Positions 15,446 through 24,783 of a stretch of 64,000 nt of DNA are shown here, piece after piece. The stretch covers positions 3,253,001 through 3,317,000 of the forward strand of contig NZ_CP010777.1 in the NCBI RefSeq assembly GCF_001078055.1, given 5' to 3'. Every line of letters starts with the position of its first letter. Position 1 is the stretch's first letter. The stretch comes from Rufibacter radiotolerans (GTDB lineage: Bacteria; Bacteroidota; Bacteroidia; Cytophagales; Hymenobacteraceae). The position numbers and the translations under genes were made by a program. A model generated the notes under the pieces. That model saw only the letters and a program-made list of their open reading frames with translations, did no database searches and was not told the DNA's origin.

Positions 15446-18016
15446 CTATCTGATTTCTAATTCCTTTAACTCTGGATACCCGAGTTCTTTCTGTACAAAA
15501 GACACCAAAGCCTCTTTGTGTGCATTCAACCACTCAGGGTTATTTCCCTCATATAGTTCTACAATCCAGTGATACCTGTGTTTACTTCTTGGTCTAACGT
15601 CACAGATGATATCCGAAACTGCCTGGCAGTGATAGAAGGTATTTAGGGTTCGTCTCAGCACCTCATCTATCATTTCCGCACTTGACGTTGTTGGTTTCAA
15701 TAGCGGTTTCAAGTCTTTAGGGGCTTTTAACGGTGTCCTGTAGACCTTGAAGTTAATTTCATTCACCCCTTTCAGGCCGTTGCAGATGGAACAGAGGGTT
15801 TGGGAGTTAGAGATGGAGGTTTCACCCCCAAACTTAAAGGGAACAATGTGGTCAACCTGGAACTTAACTTTCCTACCCTTGTCTTTCTGCTTCCCGCAAG
15901 CCTGACAGGTATGGTTGTCCCTTAGGAACACCTGCTTTTTCTCCGCCTCAGAGAGTTCACGATAGCCGTTGTTTTCTTCGCCATGAGATACAGGTGCGGC
16001 GGCGGGTTCACTCCCGAAGCGATGGATGTGGTAGATCCTGTTACGTTCGGCATCAAAGGCTGTCTTGAAGCGGTCATAGCTCCGATAGAAGGTGCCCCAC
16101 ATAAAGGCACTGTCATGATAGATGCTGAACAACTTGTCCTGAACATCAAACTCGTTGAATTGCAGGAGCTCCCTTGCGATTCGGCTTAGATCGTGGCTAT
16201 CCCGTTCAGCAAAGGAGAAGAAGGCTGGAATCGCCTTTGCCTGGGCCAAATGGCGGGCAATCTTTATTAAATCAAGGTCTAAGGTATTGGTGGAGTTATC
16301 TTCTTCACTGAAGAACTTAGTAACCCATTCCTCAGCCTGATGCTGCGCGTAATCTTCATCTAGGTTGTCCTTCTCCCATTCTACCGAAAGGTTTTCTTTG
16401 GCATAGGAAATAAACTGCTCAAACTTAGGTCTGGTGCTTTCAAATACGATGACATACTCCCTGAAATACTCAGTAGAGTCTTCCACGGTCACCAGGATCT
16501 CTGTTTCATACCAGCCAACGGGAATACTTTCCAGGAAGGGCTTATTGGAGAACACAAGGCCACTCTCTATTTTCCGGGACAGTTCCTCTATGAGCTTGAT
16601 GGAGATGAATTCAATTGGGTAAGAACCTCTTACTTTAGGCTCTGACGACTCCGTTCCCCCGTTTTCTGGGATGGCGAAGTTTATAACCCTTTTCCAATTA
16701 TCCACGAAGAAAACAATGTTGGCCACCTCTTTGCTCATACCACCGCCTGCACCTTTCCCGCGCAAACCCCTACCCACCATCTGGGTCAATAAGATATTGC
16801 TCGTGGTCTGGCGGGTGATGAACACAGAGATTACATCAGGCACATCTGTTCCCTCGGTCAGCATCTTGACATTCAGCAACACATCCAATTCATTTCCCTT
16901 GAACTGCTTCAGAATCCTGGTGTTTTCCTCGGAGGTTCTCCGGTTCCGCTCTTCCACACTACCGCCTGAGTGACTGGTGGAGAAAACCGCATCCACCCGA
17001 AGATTCAGCCCCCGCTCCTTTGCTTTCTGCATGAGCTTCTCCTTGATGTAGACGCACTGAAACCAGCGGTCAGCGAAGATGATGGTCTTGCCATACTCCC
17101 CTGACAGATATTCCTCTACGATATAGTCATTCCTGACGCTGTCCCTGGCCAGTTTTTCGATGATATCCTCGGGAAGCTCCTTGTGCTCGCGAACCAAGGC
17201 ATTATACTGCTGGTCACTGACCTCAAATTCTTCCCCCGTGTTCCGTTGGATATAGTTAGGGACGGCCAGGATGTTCTGTTTGATTAGCTCGCCCTTCTTG
17301 GCCTCGAATATGATTTTGTCTTTAAATATTTCCCATAGCCAGCCCCTGCGCCTTGCATCAGAATAGCTTGGGGTGGCGGTAAGCCCTAAGAAGTAGCTGT
17401 TCGGGACCAACTGTCTAAGCCCTTCCTTTGCCTCATTTCCTCCAATCAATAAGTTTCTGCAACCATAAGCAGGTGCGTGGTGCGCCTCGTCCAGTACCAC
17501 AAAAAGCCTTTCACCCTTAGAGCTTTCGATGAACTTCTCAAAAGCAGTCTTCCTTTTCTCTCCGTTTCCGTCCAGAGCATCTACGTTGGTATTGGAAATG
17601 GCAGTCTGGGTGGTGATGATTAGCACATCATCTGTCTCTTTGATATTAGCTGCTTTTGAGTGCTCAGAGGCGCTGGAGACGACACGGATATTTACCGTGT
17701 TCCTGGTAGGGGGAATCTCCAGGAGGTTCTCTTTGAAAGTCTCAAAAGCCTGGTCAAGCAGGTGGCCGGTGTGTGCCAGCCAGAGAACCTTGGCGTTTTT
17801 GGGCAGTACGTTTTTGCAGATCCACCTTACGGCGGTGAAGGTCTTCCCGGCTCCTGTGGGGAGCACCAGAATACCGGCCTTATGTTCCCCGTTTTTGAAG
17901 GTAAACAACTCTGACATCTTCTGGAAAGCGTCTTTCTGATGTTCCCGGGGATTTTTACCTGATGTGTAATGGGGGGTTTCTTTCCTTAATTTTTCAAGGT
18001 CTATTCTTAAATTCAT
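15446..18016 (-). CDS. SF2 DEAD/DEAH helicase-HNH endonuclease fusion
   Basis: 856 aa. N-terminal SF2 helicase: Walker A LPTGAGKT (52-59), DEAHHAP (motif II, about 175-181), GLTATPSY (motif III) and QMVGRGLRG (motif VI, about 416-424). A middle region of about 270 residues follows. The C-terminal third carries an HNH nuclease: CQACGK, VDHIVPFKFGG, then CSICNGLKG, giving two zinc-binding CxxC pairs around the catalytic DH. The architecture resembles restriction helicase-nucleases that act on foreign DNA. It heads a three-gene unit with two small proteins and lies in an island with two other restriction systems, so a defence role is likely but unproven. Confidence 0.88.
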   Translation of the reverse strand: MNLRIDLEKLRKETPHYTSGKNPREHQKDAFQKMSELFTFKNGEHKAGILVLPTGAGKTFTAVRWICKNVLPKNAKVLWLAHTGHLLDQAFETFKENLLEIPPTRNTVNIRVVSSASEHSKAANIKETDDVLIITTQTAISNTNVDALDGNGEKRKTAFEKFIESSKGERLFVVLDEAHHAPAYGCRNLLIGGNEAKEGLRQLVPNSYFLGLTATPSYSDARRRGWLWEIFKDKIIFEAKKGELIKQNILAVPNYIQRNTGEEFEVSDQQYNALVREHKELPEDIIEKLARDSVRNDYIVEEYLSGEYGKTIIFADRWFQCVYIKEKLMQKAKERGLNLRVDAVFSTSHSGGSVEERNRRTSEENTRILKQFKGNELDVLLNVKMLTEGTDVPDVISVFITRQTTSNILLTQMVGRGLRGKGAGGGMSKEVANIVFFVDNWKRVINFAIPENGGTESSEPKVRGSYPIEFISIKLIEELSRKIESGLVFSNKPFLESIPVGWYETEILVTVEDSTEYFREYVIVFESTRPKFEQFISYAKENLSVEWEKDNLDEDYAQHQAEEWVTKFFSEEDNSTNTLDLDLIKIARHLAQAKAIPAFFSFAERDSHDLSRIARELLQFNEFDVQDKLFSIYHDSAFMWGTFYRSYDRFKTAFDAERNRIYHIHRFGSEPAAAPVSHGEENNGYRELSEAEKKQVFLRDNHTCQACGKQKDKGRKVKFQVDHIVPFKFGGETSISNSQTLCSICNGLKGVNEINFKVYRTPLKAPKDLKPLLKPTTSSAEMIDEVLRRTLNTFYHCQAVSDIICDVRPRSKHRYHWIVELYEGNNPEWLNAHKEALVSFVQKELGYPELKELEIR

Positions 18017-18219
18017 ATAGGGATAATAATTAGAAGTATATTTTAGTAATAATATGGAGTGTTAATTTTAAATATATAATAAATAGGCACTAACTAAAAC
18101 CCGTTAAGCAGAAAAAATAGATCAGGTTTTAATAATATAAAAATCATGTATCCTCGCCTATCGGATGATGGCTTGATAAAAATTAAGTTGCTCTTAAAGC
18201 AAAGAGTTCATCAAACTCA

Positions 18220-18654
18220 TTAGTTGTAGCTTTCATCATCACTATTTTCTTCTTCCTCCTCCTCAATATAGTTGGTGGTAGAGCAACCTCCGCCCTCTCC
18301 TATTATCTTTACTGTATACTCATAGCCTCTGTCACTGGTGAAACTGGCATCACCCTCACTGATGTCTGTTGAGGAAAAGTGCGAATCATCCAGCCAGCCT
18401 CCGCTTGGCCAATGAATGGTAGTCAACTCATTACTTTCCACTTCAACCTCTAAGGTATATGTTGAGCTTGTACCGGTATTAGGATTGTAGTAGTCTACCT
18501 CTGCGCAATAGGTACCATCAGGGTATGCATCTTCTTTAATACTCTCCTCAACATCTGAAGATTCGCTTTGAAAACTGTTATGATTGACATCTTCTTCATT
18601 GCCACAACCAGATATAAATAGTAGCAGAAAGGAATAAAGTAAAAGTTTTCTCAT
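18220..18654 (-). CDS. Putative acidic lipoprotein, 144 aa
   Basis: Lipoprotein signal MRKLLLYSFLLLFISGC with lipobox ISGC. The mature part is Ser/Glu/Asp-rich with a central beta-rich region (Y-T-L-E-V-E-V repeats) and a C-terminal run of glutamates. No family recognised. It is downstream of the MORN-repeat protein (45 bp) and probably in the same transcript. Confidence 0.65.
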   Translation of the reverse strand: MRKLLLYSFLLLFISGCGNEEDVNHNSFQSESSDVEESIKEDAYPDGTYCAEVDYYNPNTGTSSTYTLEVEVESNELTTIHWPSGGWLDDSHFSSTDISEGDASFTSDRGYEYTVKIIGEGGGCSTTNYIEEEEEENSDDESYN

Positions 18655-18683
18655 GTGTTCTGCCTCTTTTTATATTCAGATAA

Positions 18684-18722
18684 GTATAGTAATGGTTTTC
18701 ATTTTATGGAACCAGCCTTGTA
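18684..18722. repeat. About 39-bp repeat shared with the end of the 440-aa gene
   Basis: About 36 of 40 positions match 21937-21976 on the same strand, with a 1-base gap. Here the block spans the stop codon of the MORN gene; in the other copy it is coding in a different reading frame (encoding GWFHKMKNHYY). This indicates a duplication or recombination scar. Confidence 0.65.
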
Positions 18723-20993
18723 ATTCTCTTTGCGAACCACTTTGTTATTATCATCAAGTACTGTTGTTTTTCCATTTCTTAAACCATTTTTAATTTTAAT
18801 TATATGTTTATTTTTTGTCTCGGGCTCTATATACTCAAACTCCCCTGAAAATGGCTGATGCTTTAAAGTAAAAAACTGCTCATCAATTTTTTCCCCATTC
18901 ACAAAATTAGATTCTAAAATTACATTTTGTTCTGGATAACGATAAGACCAAAGGCCTGTCTTTTCTTTATGATAATTACCCGCTATTAATGTATCACCCT
19001 TTTGGTTAAACACAAAATACTTTCCAGACAAGTAAGTACTAGTAGTGTCAGTTAGATTTTCTTTATTAGAAAATATGTAAGATAAAAAAGTATCATGATC
19101 TAGATTTTCCCCATCCTCTTTTTTATGCCAATACTCCAGTAAGGCACTAGTAGTAGGCTCATACAGCATTTTCCTATATTTAAAACTATTAGCCCCCTCT
19201 TCATAAATCTCATATTTAGTTTTCGGGGTCAAGCCTAAGCTATCATAAAGAACTATCTCCGTTAGTTTATTATAAGAATATAAACTCTTAATTACAGGGT
19301 TTCGGTTTGGCCTAAAAACCGTGTAAGTTCCATTAAGTATTCCTTCTTGAAAAGTCATTTCTCTTAAAGGCTTATCAAGCTTTTTGTAGGCTAACCACTT
19401 TCCTTCTTCTTTATCTTTCTTATATTCACCCTTATAGTAAGTTCTTCCATTACCATCAGCTTTTTCATCTAAAAAGCTCTCTATCCATATACCTTCTCTG
19501 TTATCATTTAGATAGTGACCTTTCGAAATAAGTGTACCTGTTGAGTCTTTCAATTCAAAGGGTCCAGATTTTAAATCATCCTTGTAGGTAGCTATCTCTA
19601 AGACTGGGATAAGTTTATAGTATTTAATATTAGTATCAGTTGAATCATCAATAAGATCATAAAGGAAGTTGCGTTTTGAAACCCCATTTTTTTTCCCTCT
19701 AGAGTAAGTTTCTTCTGACAATACTTTTCCTACATGCGGATTAAACAGGACATAGTTAATCCATTTTCCTTCCTTTTTATCATTGGTATAATAGCCCTCA
19801 CTCACTTTAATATCATTGTCAAAGTAAGACCATTTGCCACTTTTCAGACCTTCCTTGTAAAAACCAGAGGCGTCTAGGTCCCAATAAGAACTAATAACTT
19901 CTCCCTCACTAGTAGAAAGACTTTTGCTGATTTTTCTTTTATAGGGTCCTTCTAATATACCATTGTTATAGGTTGCGATTTCTAATGTATCTGAATTAAC
20001 AAATTCTTCTACCAATCCATGTTTTTGTCCATTTTTATAATTAATGGTTTCTACAAGTACTTCCTTCCCTTCCTCAAAAATGAATGTTTGCCATTTACCG
20101 CTCTTTTCTGAATCAACAGTAAACCCCAGTATTTTAAGGTTTAATTGTTGGTCCTCTTCAGAGTAATGATATTCTGCATACTTTCCTGTTTGAGTGCCTT
20201 GCAGAAATTCCTTTTCTATGGACTTTCTTCCATCACTGTAGATTGTTACCAAGCCATGTAACTCATCATTAGCCATGGAGTATTTTGAGGTAATCGTCCC
20301 TTCCTCATCATACTCTATGAAGGAACCATTACCTTGGCCATTTAAATAAGTACCTTTTTTGGCGAGTTTTCCATTTTCATGGTATGTGTTCACTTGACCA
20401 TGCAGGTTGCCGTTCTTGAGACTATACTCCATTTTAACTGTACCATCTTCATAATAATCTACCTTACTCCCATTATTAGGATCATAGATTCCTGATTTTC
20501 TAATAATGGTGATTACATAAGCAGTAAGGCTCCGATCTGACCAATCATTATCCTCCCTCTTTTGAGTGCTGATATTTAGATAGAAGGAAGGATTAGCATA
20601 AGTAGATATCACTTGATCATCTTCTATAGAGCTTTTCGTCAATTTGAAACCTGCCGCCGAAAGGCCATTATAAATGGCTACATAAGCTGGTTTATTAAAG
20701 ACTGAAATGCCTAGTTTACTTGGTCTACCTTTATAAGTATAAAGATAAAACCATCCTTGTGCTTTATTAGAGTAGTGCTCTTTGTTAAAAGACCAAGTAA
20801 TTGTACTAAAATTTTCACTATCTCCTTTATTAGATTCATGATATATCCATCCTTTATTTAGCAGGCTATTGTTAACGCTTTCCCAACCTTGGCGCTCACA
20901 TAGATTAATTAATTCTGGTAGTGTAAGTCTTTGTCCAAGACAAGTAAGCGTTTGAATTAGAAAAAAACAGAAGAGAAGTAAAATTTTATTCAT
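18699..20993 (-). CDS. Secreted MORN-repeat (YwqK-type) protein
   Basis: 764 aa with an N-terminal signal peptide (residues 1-20, LLLFCFFLIQTLTCLGQ). From about residue 170 it consists of many MORN-variant repeats of the YwqK type: DGTVKMEYSLKNGNLHGQV, NGKLAKKGTYLNGQGNGSF and about 15 further G-x-W/Y-G units. Proteins of this type are often annotated as antitoxin-like YwqK, but most are extracytoplasmic repeat proteins of unknown role. The C-terminus ends inside a 39-bp block repeated from the neighbouring 440-aa gene, so the native C-terminus may have been replaced. It is followed by a lipoprotein gene on the same strand. Confidence 0.8.
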   Translation of the reverse strand: MNKILLLFCFFLIQTLTCLGQRLTLPELINLCERQGWESVNNSLLNKGWIYHESNKGDSENFSTITWSFNKEHYSNKAQGWFYLYTYKGRPSKLGISVFNKPAYVAIYNGLSAAGFKLTKSSIEDDQVISTYANPSFYLNISTQKREDNDWSDRSLTAYVITIIRKSGIYDPNNGSKVDYYEDGTVKMEYSLKNGNLHGQVNTYHENGKLAKKGTYLNGQGNGSFIEYDEEGTITSKYSMANDELHGLVTIYSDGRKSIEKEFLQGTQTGKYAEYHYSEEDQQLNLKILGFTVDSEKSGKWQTFIFEEGKEVLVETINYKNGQKHGLVEEFVNSDTLEIATYNNGILEGPYKRKISKSLSTSEGEVISSYWDLDASGFYKEGLKSGKWSYFDNDIKVSEGYYTNDKKEGKWINYVLFNPHVGKVLSEETYSRGKKNGVSKRNFLYDLIDDSTDTNIKYYKLIPVLEIATYKDDLKSGPFELKDSTGTLISKGHYLNDNREGIWIESFLDEKADGNGRTYYKGEYKKDKEEGKWLAYKKLDKPLREMTFQEGILNGTYTVFRPNRNPVIKSLYSYNKLTEIVLYDSLGLTPKTKYEIYEEGANSFKYRKMLYEPTTSALLEYWHKKEDGENLDHDTFLSYIFSNKENLTDTTSTYLSGKYFVFNQKGDTLIAGNYHKEKTGLWSYRYPEQNVILESNFVNGEKIDEQFFTLKHQPFSGEFEYIEPETKNKHIIKIKNGLRNGKTTVLDDNNKVVRKENYKAGSIK

Positions 20994-21100
20994 GGCAATA
21001 TATTGTATAATAAGCGATAATATAGCTGGTGTGTTTGATTTAAAATAGGCTTAAAAAAATAAGCAATTGTTCTCAGCAAGCTACTCAAGTAAGTTATGGT

Positions 21101-21715
21101 TTAATAACACTCCAGGTTCAATGGTGTACAAGAAATCGACATAGTGTTTACTTTGCCCTGAGCATTACCTTGACTAAAACCTTCCACAGAATTACATCTT
21201 AGGCCAAAGGAATAAGTTGAGGAAGAGGAATTATACTTATCACCTTTCTTAACTGCTACCTTGACCATCTTAGCTTTGCCTTTATTAACAGCGTAATAAG
21301 ACTGAAACCCATTCATATTTACTCTGTAAATAGTTACGCAGTCGCTTTGCTTAACAAGAACCGGAGAAAGGCCTGTTTCCCGTAAGAATGTATTGAAATT
21401 AATTAAGCCAAGTTCAGTATTGGAGTTATTGCATCCTGTAAGGGTTGTTGCGAAATCATGGAAGCCATCAATTCTTTTTTCTAATTTCCTAAAGGCAGCA
21501 GGATTCTCCTCCCCTTCCTTTATTGCATCCTCAATTTTATTTTTAAGTAATTTTATTTCTTGAAAATAGTCTTCACACTTTTCTTTTTGGGTATTGGATG
21601 AAAATGACCTTATGAGCCTTGTAAGTTCATATTCAAGCTCAGTTGCTGAATCATATTTTGGACCAAAACCTAATGATAAGATGATAGCAAATGATAAGAG
21701 TAAATTATTTTTCAT
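21101..21715 (-). CDS. Secreted hypothetical protein, 204 aa
   Basis: 204 aa with a signal peptide (hydrophobic 5-18). The mature part has a helical half and a C-terminal beta-rich half with four Cys residues. No family recognised. It lies about 100 bp upstream of the MORN gene on the same strand, so the two may be co-expressed. Confidence 0.65.
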   Translation of the reverse strand: MKNNLLLSFAIILSLGFGPKYDSATELEYELTRLIRSFSSNTQKEKCEDYFQEIKLLKNKIEDAIKEGEENPAAFRKLEKRIDGFHDFATTLTGCNNSNTELGLINFNTFLRETGLSPVLVKQSDCVTIYRVNMNGFQSYYAVNKGKAKMVKVAVKKGDKYNSSSSTYSFGLRCNSVEGFSQGNAQGKVNTMSISCTPLNLECY

Positions 21716-21798
21716 ATTAATTGGATTAAATCAAATGTAAAATTTCAATAAGCTAAAGACCAAGGAGGCACATTATTTTATAGGATAAAAATATTGAT

Positions 21799-23121
21799 CT
21801 AAGTAAGCTTTCCCCCATGCTTGTCTAATTCATAAAGTAATTTGCTGATGGCAAAACGGATATCATCTTCCAGGCCAATTTCTTTCTTTGCCTCTTGCTC
21901 ATTTAATCCATTCCGCTTGTGGTTTTCATAGACATAGTAATGGTTTTTCATTTTGTGGAACCAGCCTAGTAAGTTGCTCTTTATGTGTTTCGCTTCTTGC
22001 TGGTCATACCTTGCCCGGTCAATTACTTCCTCTACAATGTAAAAATCCTCTTCCATAGGCACAGCATTACCGGCACGGTCCAGAGCCTCTGGTTTATATA
22101 CCCTGAAGTAATGCTCCCCCAATACGAAAGGCTTGCCTAGCTTGTCTTGCACATTTATAATGACGGGTTCATCTTTGATGGCTTGTTGGCGGTTTTTGTT
22201 GAAGTAACTCAGCAAGCCAAGCCCCGGAGAAAAGTATGCTGAAAGCACCTCATAAAATTTATCAAACTCAAAACCCAGCATCAGACGGGTGGGCCGGTAG
22301 TATTGAGCCAAATGCCCGGAGACAGTTACCCCAGAATCACGGCTGAACGTGATTTCTTCTACCATTACCAAATCTGTGAGAACAGTATATTCTGGTGTGA
22401 AGTCTATAGGTGGTTTAGTCAGTGCTGGTTCATCAAAAAGACTTGGCTGCTGGCCCCTAATTGGCTCTGCTATGTCATCTTTATAAGAAATAATTTCAGA
22501 CACATCTAGCTTTTCCTCTTCCAGCCAATCTTCTATCTGTACCGGCAAATCTGGGTTATAGCGTACATATTGGTCTATGAATTTAAGGTAAGGCTTGAGC
22601 TGCTTATAAATCTTGGTGCGTCTGTAAGATTTGGGATGCTTGTTTTTGAGCCGGTAAAGGTCACCATTGCAATCCAGACGTTTAAGCGCATAGAACTCAT
22701 CTAGAATGACCTGCGGGTCTATAAAGGTCAGGGCCACCTCCATTAAAAAGATAGGATAGGTGTGAGTAATAATTCCTAACTCAGGCAGAACGTCATAGGC
22801 GCTGAGATCTTCCTCCTTCGCTTTTTTCAAGAACTCTAAGTCTGTGAGCACTGGGGCCGACAAATGGACTTCGGCGGCTTTCTGAAGCTGGGCTATGGCT
22901 TTCTGGATGGATGCCACTGTCACTGATTTTCGGTTGACCAGTTTGTGCAGGATCTGGAGATGTTTCATGGAGGCTGGGACCCCAAAGGATTGCAGGATAT
23001 CTTCTTCTTTACCCAGAACTTCTTCAAACAAATCTCCGTCCCGTTCTGGGCCGCCTTTTTCTTCCAGTAATTTATATAGTTTGAAGTATTCTAGTAAGGC
23101 TGTTTCTTGTTGTTGAGACAT
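21799..23121 (-). CDS. Hypothetical protein, 440 aa, unrecognised
   Basis: 440 aa, cytosolic, mixed helical. It contains a tract with PVQIEDWLEEEKLDVSEIIS in the middle, a beta-rich central part, and a helical C-terminus with GWFHKMKNHYYVYENHK. No motif I can assign. It is followed by secreted protein genes and preceded by the 269-aa gene (97 bp, with a dispersed palindrome between). Codon use is closer to the island's mid-GC genes than to the AT-rich left part. Part of its 3' end is duplicated next to the MORN stop codon. Confidence 0.6.
   Translation of the reverse strand: MSQQQETALLEYFKLYKLLEEKGGPERDGDLFEEVLGKEEDILQSFGVPASMKHLQILHKLVNRKSVTVASIQKAIAQLQKAAEVHLSAPVLTDLEFLKKAKEEDLSAYDVLPELGIITHTYPIFLMEVALTFIDPQVILDEFYALKRLDCNGDLYRLKNKHPKSYRRTKIYKQLKPYLKFIDQYVRYNPDLPVQIEDWLEEEKLDVSEIISYKDDIAEPIRGQQPSLFDEPALTKPPIDFTPEYTVLTDLVMVEEITFSRDSGVTVSGHLAQYYRPTRLMLGFEFDKFYEVLSAYFSPGLGLLSYFNKNRQQAIKDEPVIINVQDKLGKPFVLGEHYFRVYKPEALDRAGNAVPMEEDFYIVEEVIDRARYDQQEAKHIKSNLLGWFHKMKNHYYVYENHKRNGLNEQEAKKEIGLEDDIRFAISKLLYELDKHGGKLT
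21937..21976. repeat. Second copy of the 39-bp MORN-end repeat, within the 440-aa gene
   Basis: About 36 of 40 bases match 18684-18722. In this copy the block is coding, in frame with the 440-aa protein. Confidence 0.65.
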
Positions 23122-23146
23122 GGTAAATTGTAATGGAAGGGTAATT

Positions 23147-23187
23147 CCGTTTTAAAGCTGTTTTCCTGAAAACAAGCGTAAAACAGG
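23147..23187. repeat. Dispersed palindrome copy inside the island
   Basis: A degenerate copy of the CCGTTTTGAGCCTGTTTTCC / GGAAAACAGG family, between the 440-aa and 269-aa genes. It shows that the repeat family is not confined to the chromosome flanks. Confidence 0.65.
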
Positions 23188-23218
23188 TATAAGGCTACAG
23201 GTGCACTAAGGTGAATAG

Positions 23219-24028
23219 TTAAATATTATTTAATGCCTGAGCCTCTGGGTCTATAGCCGCTTTCCCTTCATAAATCAACTTCTTACCCATAGAGCTAAGA
23301 GAGCTCTCAGTGCGTTGAAAACAGGAGGACAGCACTTGCAGGTCATTGGTATAGGAGAGCGCTTTGGCCAGGTACTCGGTTTCTTTCTCTGTCCAGGGCT
23401 CGTAGGCCTTGGGGTGTGCCAGACGTGCCGGCTGCTGGTTTTCTGAAAGGGTTTCGGTAGGTTTATGAATACCCAAATCATCAATCCGGACTTTTAACTG
23501 GTCAATGGCTTTGGCTGATAGTTTACAAAAGGTAGCTTCTGTAAAAAAGGAAATAGAATTCCAGGGCTTATCCTTTGTAAGTGGTTTGTTGTTAACCGTA
23601 AAGGTTTTCAAGTCAGGATTTTCTTTTAATACCTGCGCTACCAAAGGCTTTAAAGAATCATATTTGAAATTGGGCTTCAGATGACCAAATAGAGGATTTT
23701 GGGTGATAGGTGAGCCTTGAAAACGATTACTCCCTAAGAAGAACCGTGTAATTGTACTAGGGTAGGTATTTAATTTAGCCTCAAGCAAAACTGTAATAGC
23801 GGTGCTTATAGTCTCTCTGGTCAAAAAGTCTGCTATCAAGCTACTTTGAATAGGATTGCTTTGGTTTACTAAACCAGGATAGGCAGACAATGAAACTAAT
23901 GCGGTCTGTAAAGCTCTAATAACTTTACGGTCATTTAAAATGGGGTGGTCTTCCAACACTTCGCCGGTAAAAGGGGAGCAGCCCGAAGCCAGGGCATCTA
24001 TAATACCTATTGCCTCTTCTCTTGTCAT
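23219..24028 (-). CDS. Hypothetical protein with C-terminal Myb/SANT-like helices, 269 aa
   Basis: 269 aa. The N-terminus (MTREEAIGIIDALASGCSPF, then GEVLEDHPILNDRKVIRALQTAL) and the C-terminus (PWTEKETEYLAKALSYTNDL, then FQRTESSLSSMGKKL) resemble parts found attached to nucleic-acid-handling proteins. The C-terminal three-helix segment looks like a Myb/SANT-type DNA-binding unit. No catalytic motif is visible. It is upstream of the 440-aa gene on the same strand. A DNA-binding role is possible but unproven. Confidence 0.55.
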   Translation of the reverse strand: MTREEAIGIIDALASGCSPFTGEVLEDHPILNDRKVIRALQTALVSLSAYPGLVNQSNPIQSSLIADFLTRETISTAITVLLEAKLNTYPSTITRFFLGSNRFQGSPITQNPLFGHLKPNFKYDSLKPLVAQVLKENPDLKTFTVNNKPLTKDKPWNSISFFTEATFCKLSAKAIDQLKVRIDDLGIHKPTETLSENQQPARLAHPKAYEPWTEKETEYLAKALSYTNDLQVLSSCFQRTESSLSSMGKKLIYEGKAAIDPEAQALNNI

Positions 24029-24115
24029 TTATTTGAATCTTTTATGTAATCTGGTATATCTTTCTGTATAACTGTTGCGGGGTGACTTCCTAGCTTTTTG
24101 CCTCCCAGCGCATGT

Positions 24116-24155
24116 TCTGTTTTGGATCCGTTTTCTGAAAAACAGGCTTAAAACA
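24116..24155. repeat. Dispersed palindrome copy inside the island
   Basis: CTGTTTTGGATCCGTTTTCT and its imperfect complement, between the 269-aa gene and the TonB-C-like gene. Confidence 0.65.
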
Positions 24156-24188
24156 TTAATGCTTTAGTGCCTTTTTAAACCGACTAAC

Positions 24189-24641
24189 TCAGGTTTTGAT
24201 AACCTTCCAATCCAGGGAGTTGTCTACCCCGAAACGCCTGAACTGTGCTCCTTTCTCTGTGAACTTGACCGCCAGCACCAGGGCTACTTTCTTTGGGGGG
24301 ATAGGCCATTTTAACCCAGCGGCTACCGCCTGTGGCAAATGCCATTTCCTGGTTTTGAGGTTGGTCTCGTTCCGGAGGCTCACCAGGCAGGAATTGCCTT
24401 GCCCATCTACCAAAATCTGGACGGTGAGAATGCCCCTTATTTTCTGTCTTTCCTTTGGCGCTACCCCGCTTAAAAAGATAGTGAGCAGTTCCCGGTCTGG
24501 CAGGTGCACCGTGGCAGAATCTTTCTCCAAGGTGAATTGGTCTATGGCACACCCCTTGAACTTCTCTTCAAACAAATGCTGGCCGTACCCTTTGGCAAGC
24601 AAACCGAAGAACAATAGCAACAGCGTAATCTTTTTTGACAT
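24189..24641 (-). CDS. Small exported protein with TonB-C-terminal-like fold, 150 aa
   Basis: 150 aa with a signal peptide (ITLLLLFFGLLAKGYGQ). The mature region, with KIRGILTVQILVDGQGNSCL followed by a basic helix and a PPKKVALVLAVKF strand, resembles the C-terminal domain of energy-transducing TonB proteins or its relatives. It has no N-terminal anchor or Pro-rich linker, so it is not a complete TonB. It sits between two palindrome copies. Function unknown. Confidence 0.55.
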   Translation of the reverse strand: MSKKITLLLLFFGLLAKGYGQHLFEEKFKGCAIDQFTLEKDSATVHLPDRELLTIFLSGVAPKERQKIRGILTVQILVDGQGNSCLVSLRNETNLKTRKWHLPQAVAAGLKWPIPPKKVALVLAVKFTEKGAQFRRFGVDNSLDWKVIKT

Positions 24642-24700
24642 GGGTAAGCAGGTACTTCTGATTTTATTTAATTGAATATATGTATAGGTATGAATAGAAA

Positions 24701-24744
24701 AGCTGTTTTGGGACTGTTTTTATAAAATCAGCCCCAAAACAGCT
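24701..24744. repeat. Dispersed palindrome copy, also possible terminator
   Basis: AGCTGTTTTGGGACTG with the imperfect complement at 24731-24744. The hairpin lies between the stop codon of hsdS and the next gene and may also stop transcription. Confidence 0.65.
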
Positions 24745-24783
24745 GTGTCTCTTAGGCAAAGATAGAAAAGGAATAGGATTATT

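Noticed and set aside
21799..23121. RteC-type regulator for the 440-aa protein
   Set aside because: Considered because of the mobile-element context, but the sequence lacks the motifs I associate with RteC; left as unknown.
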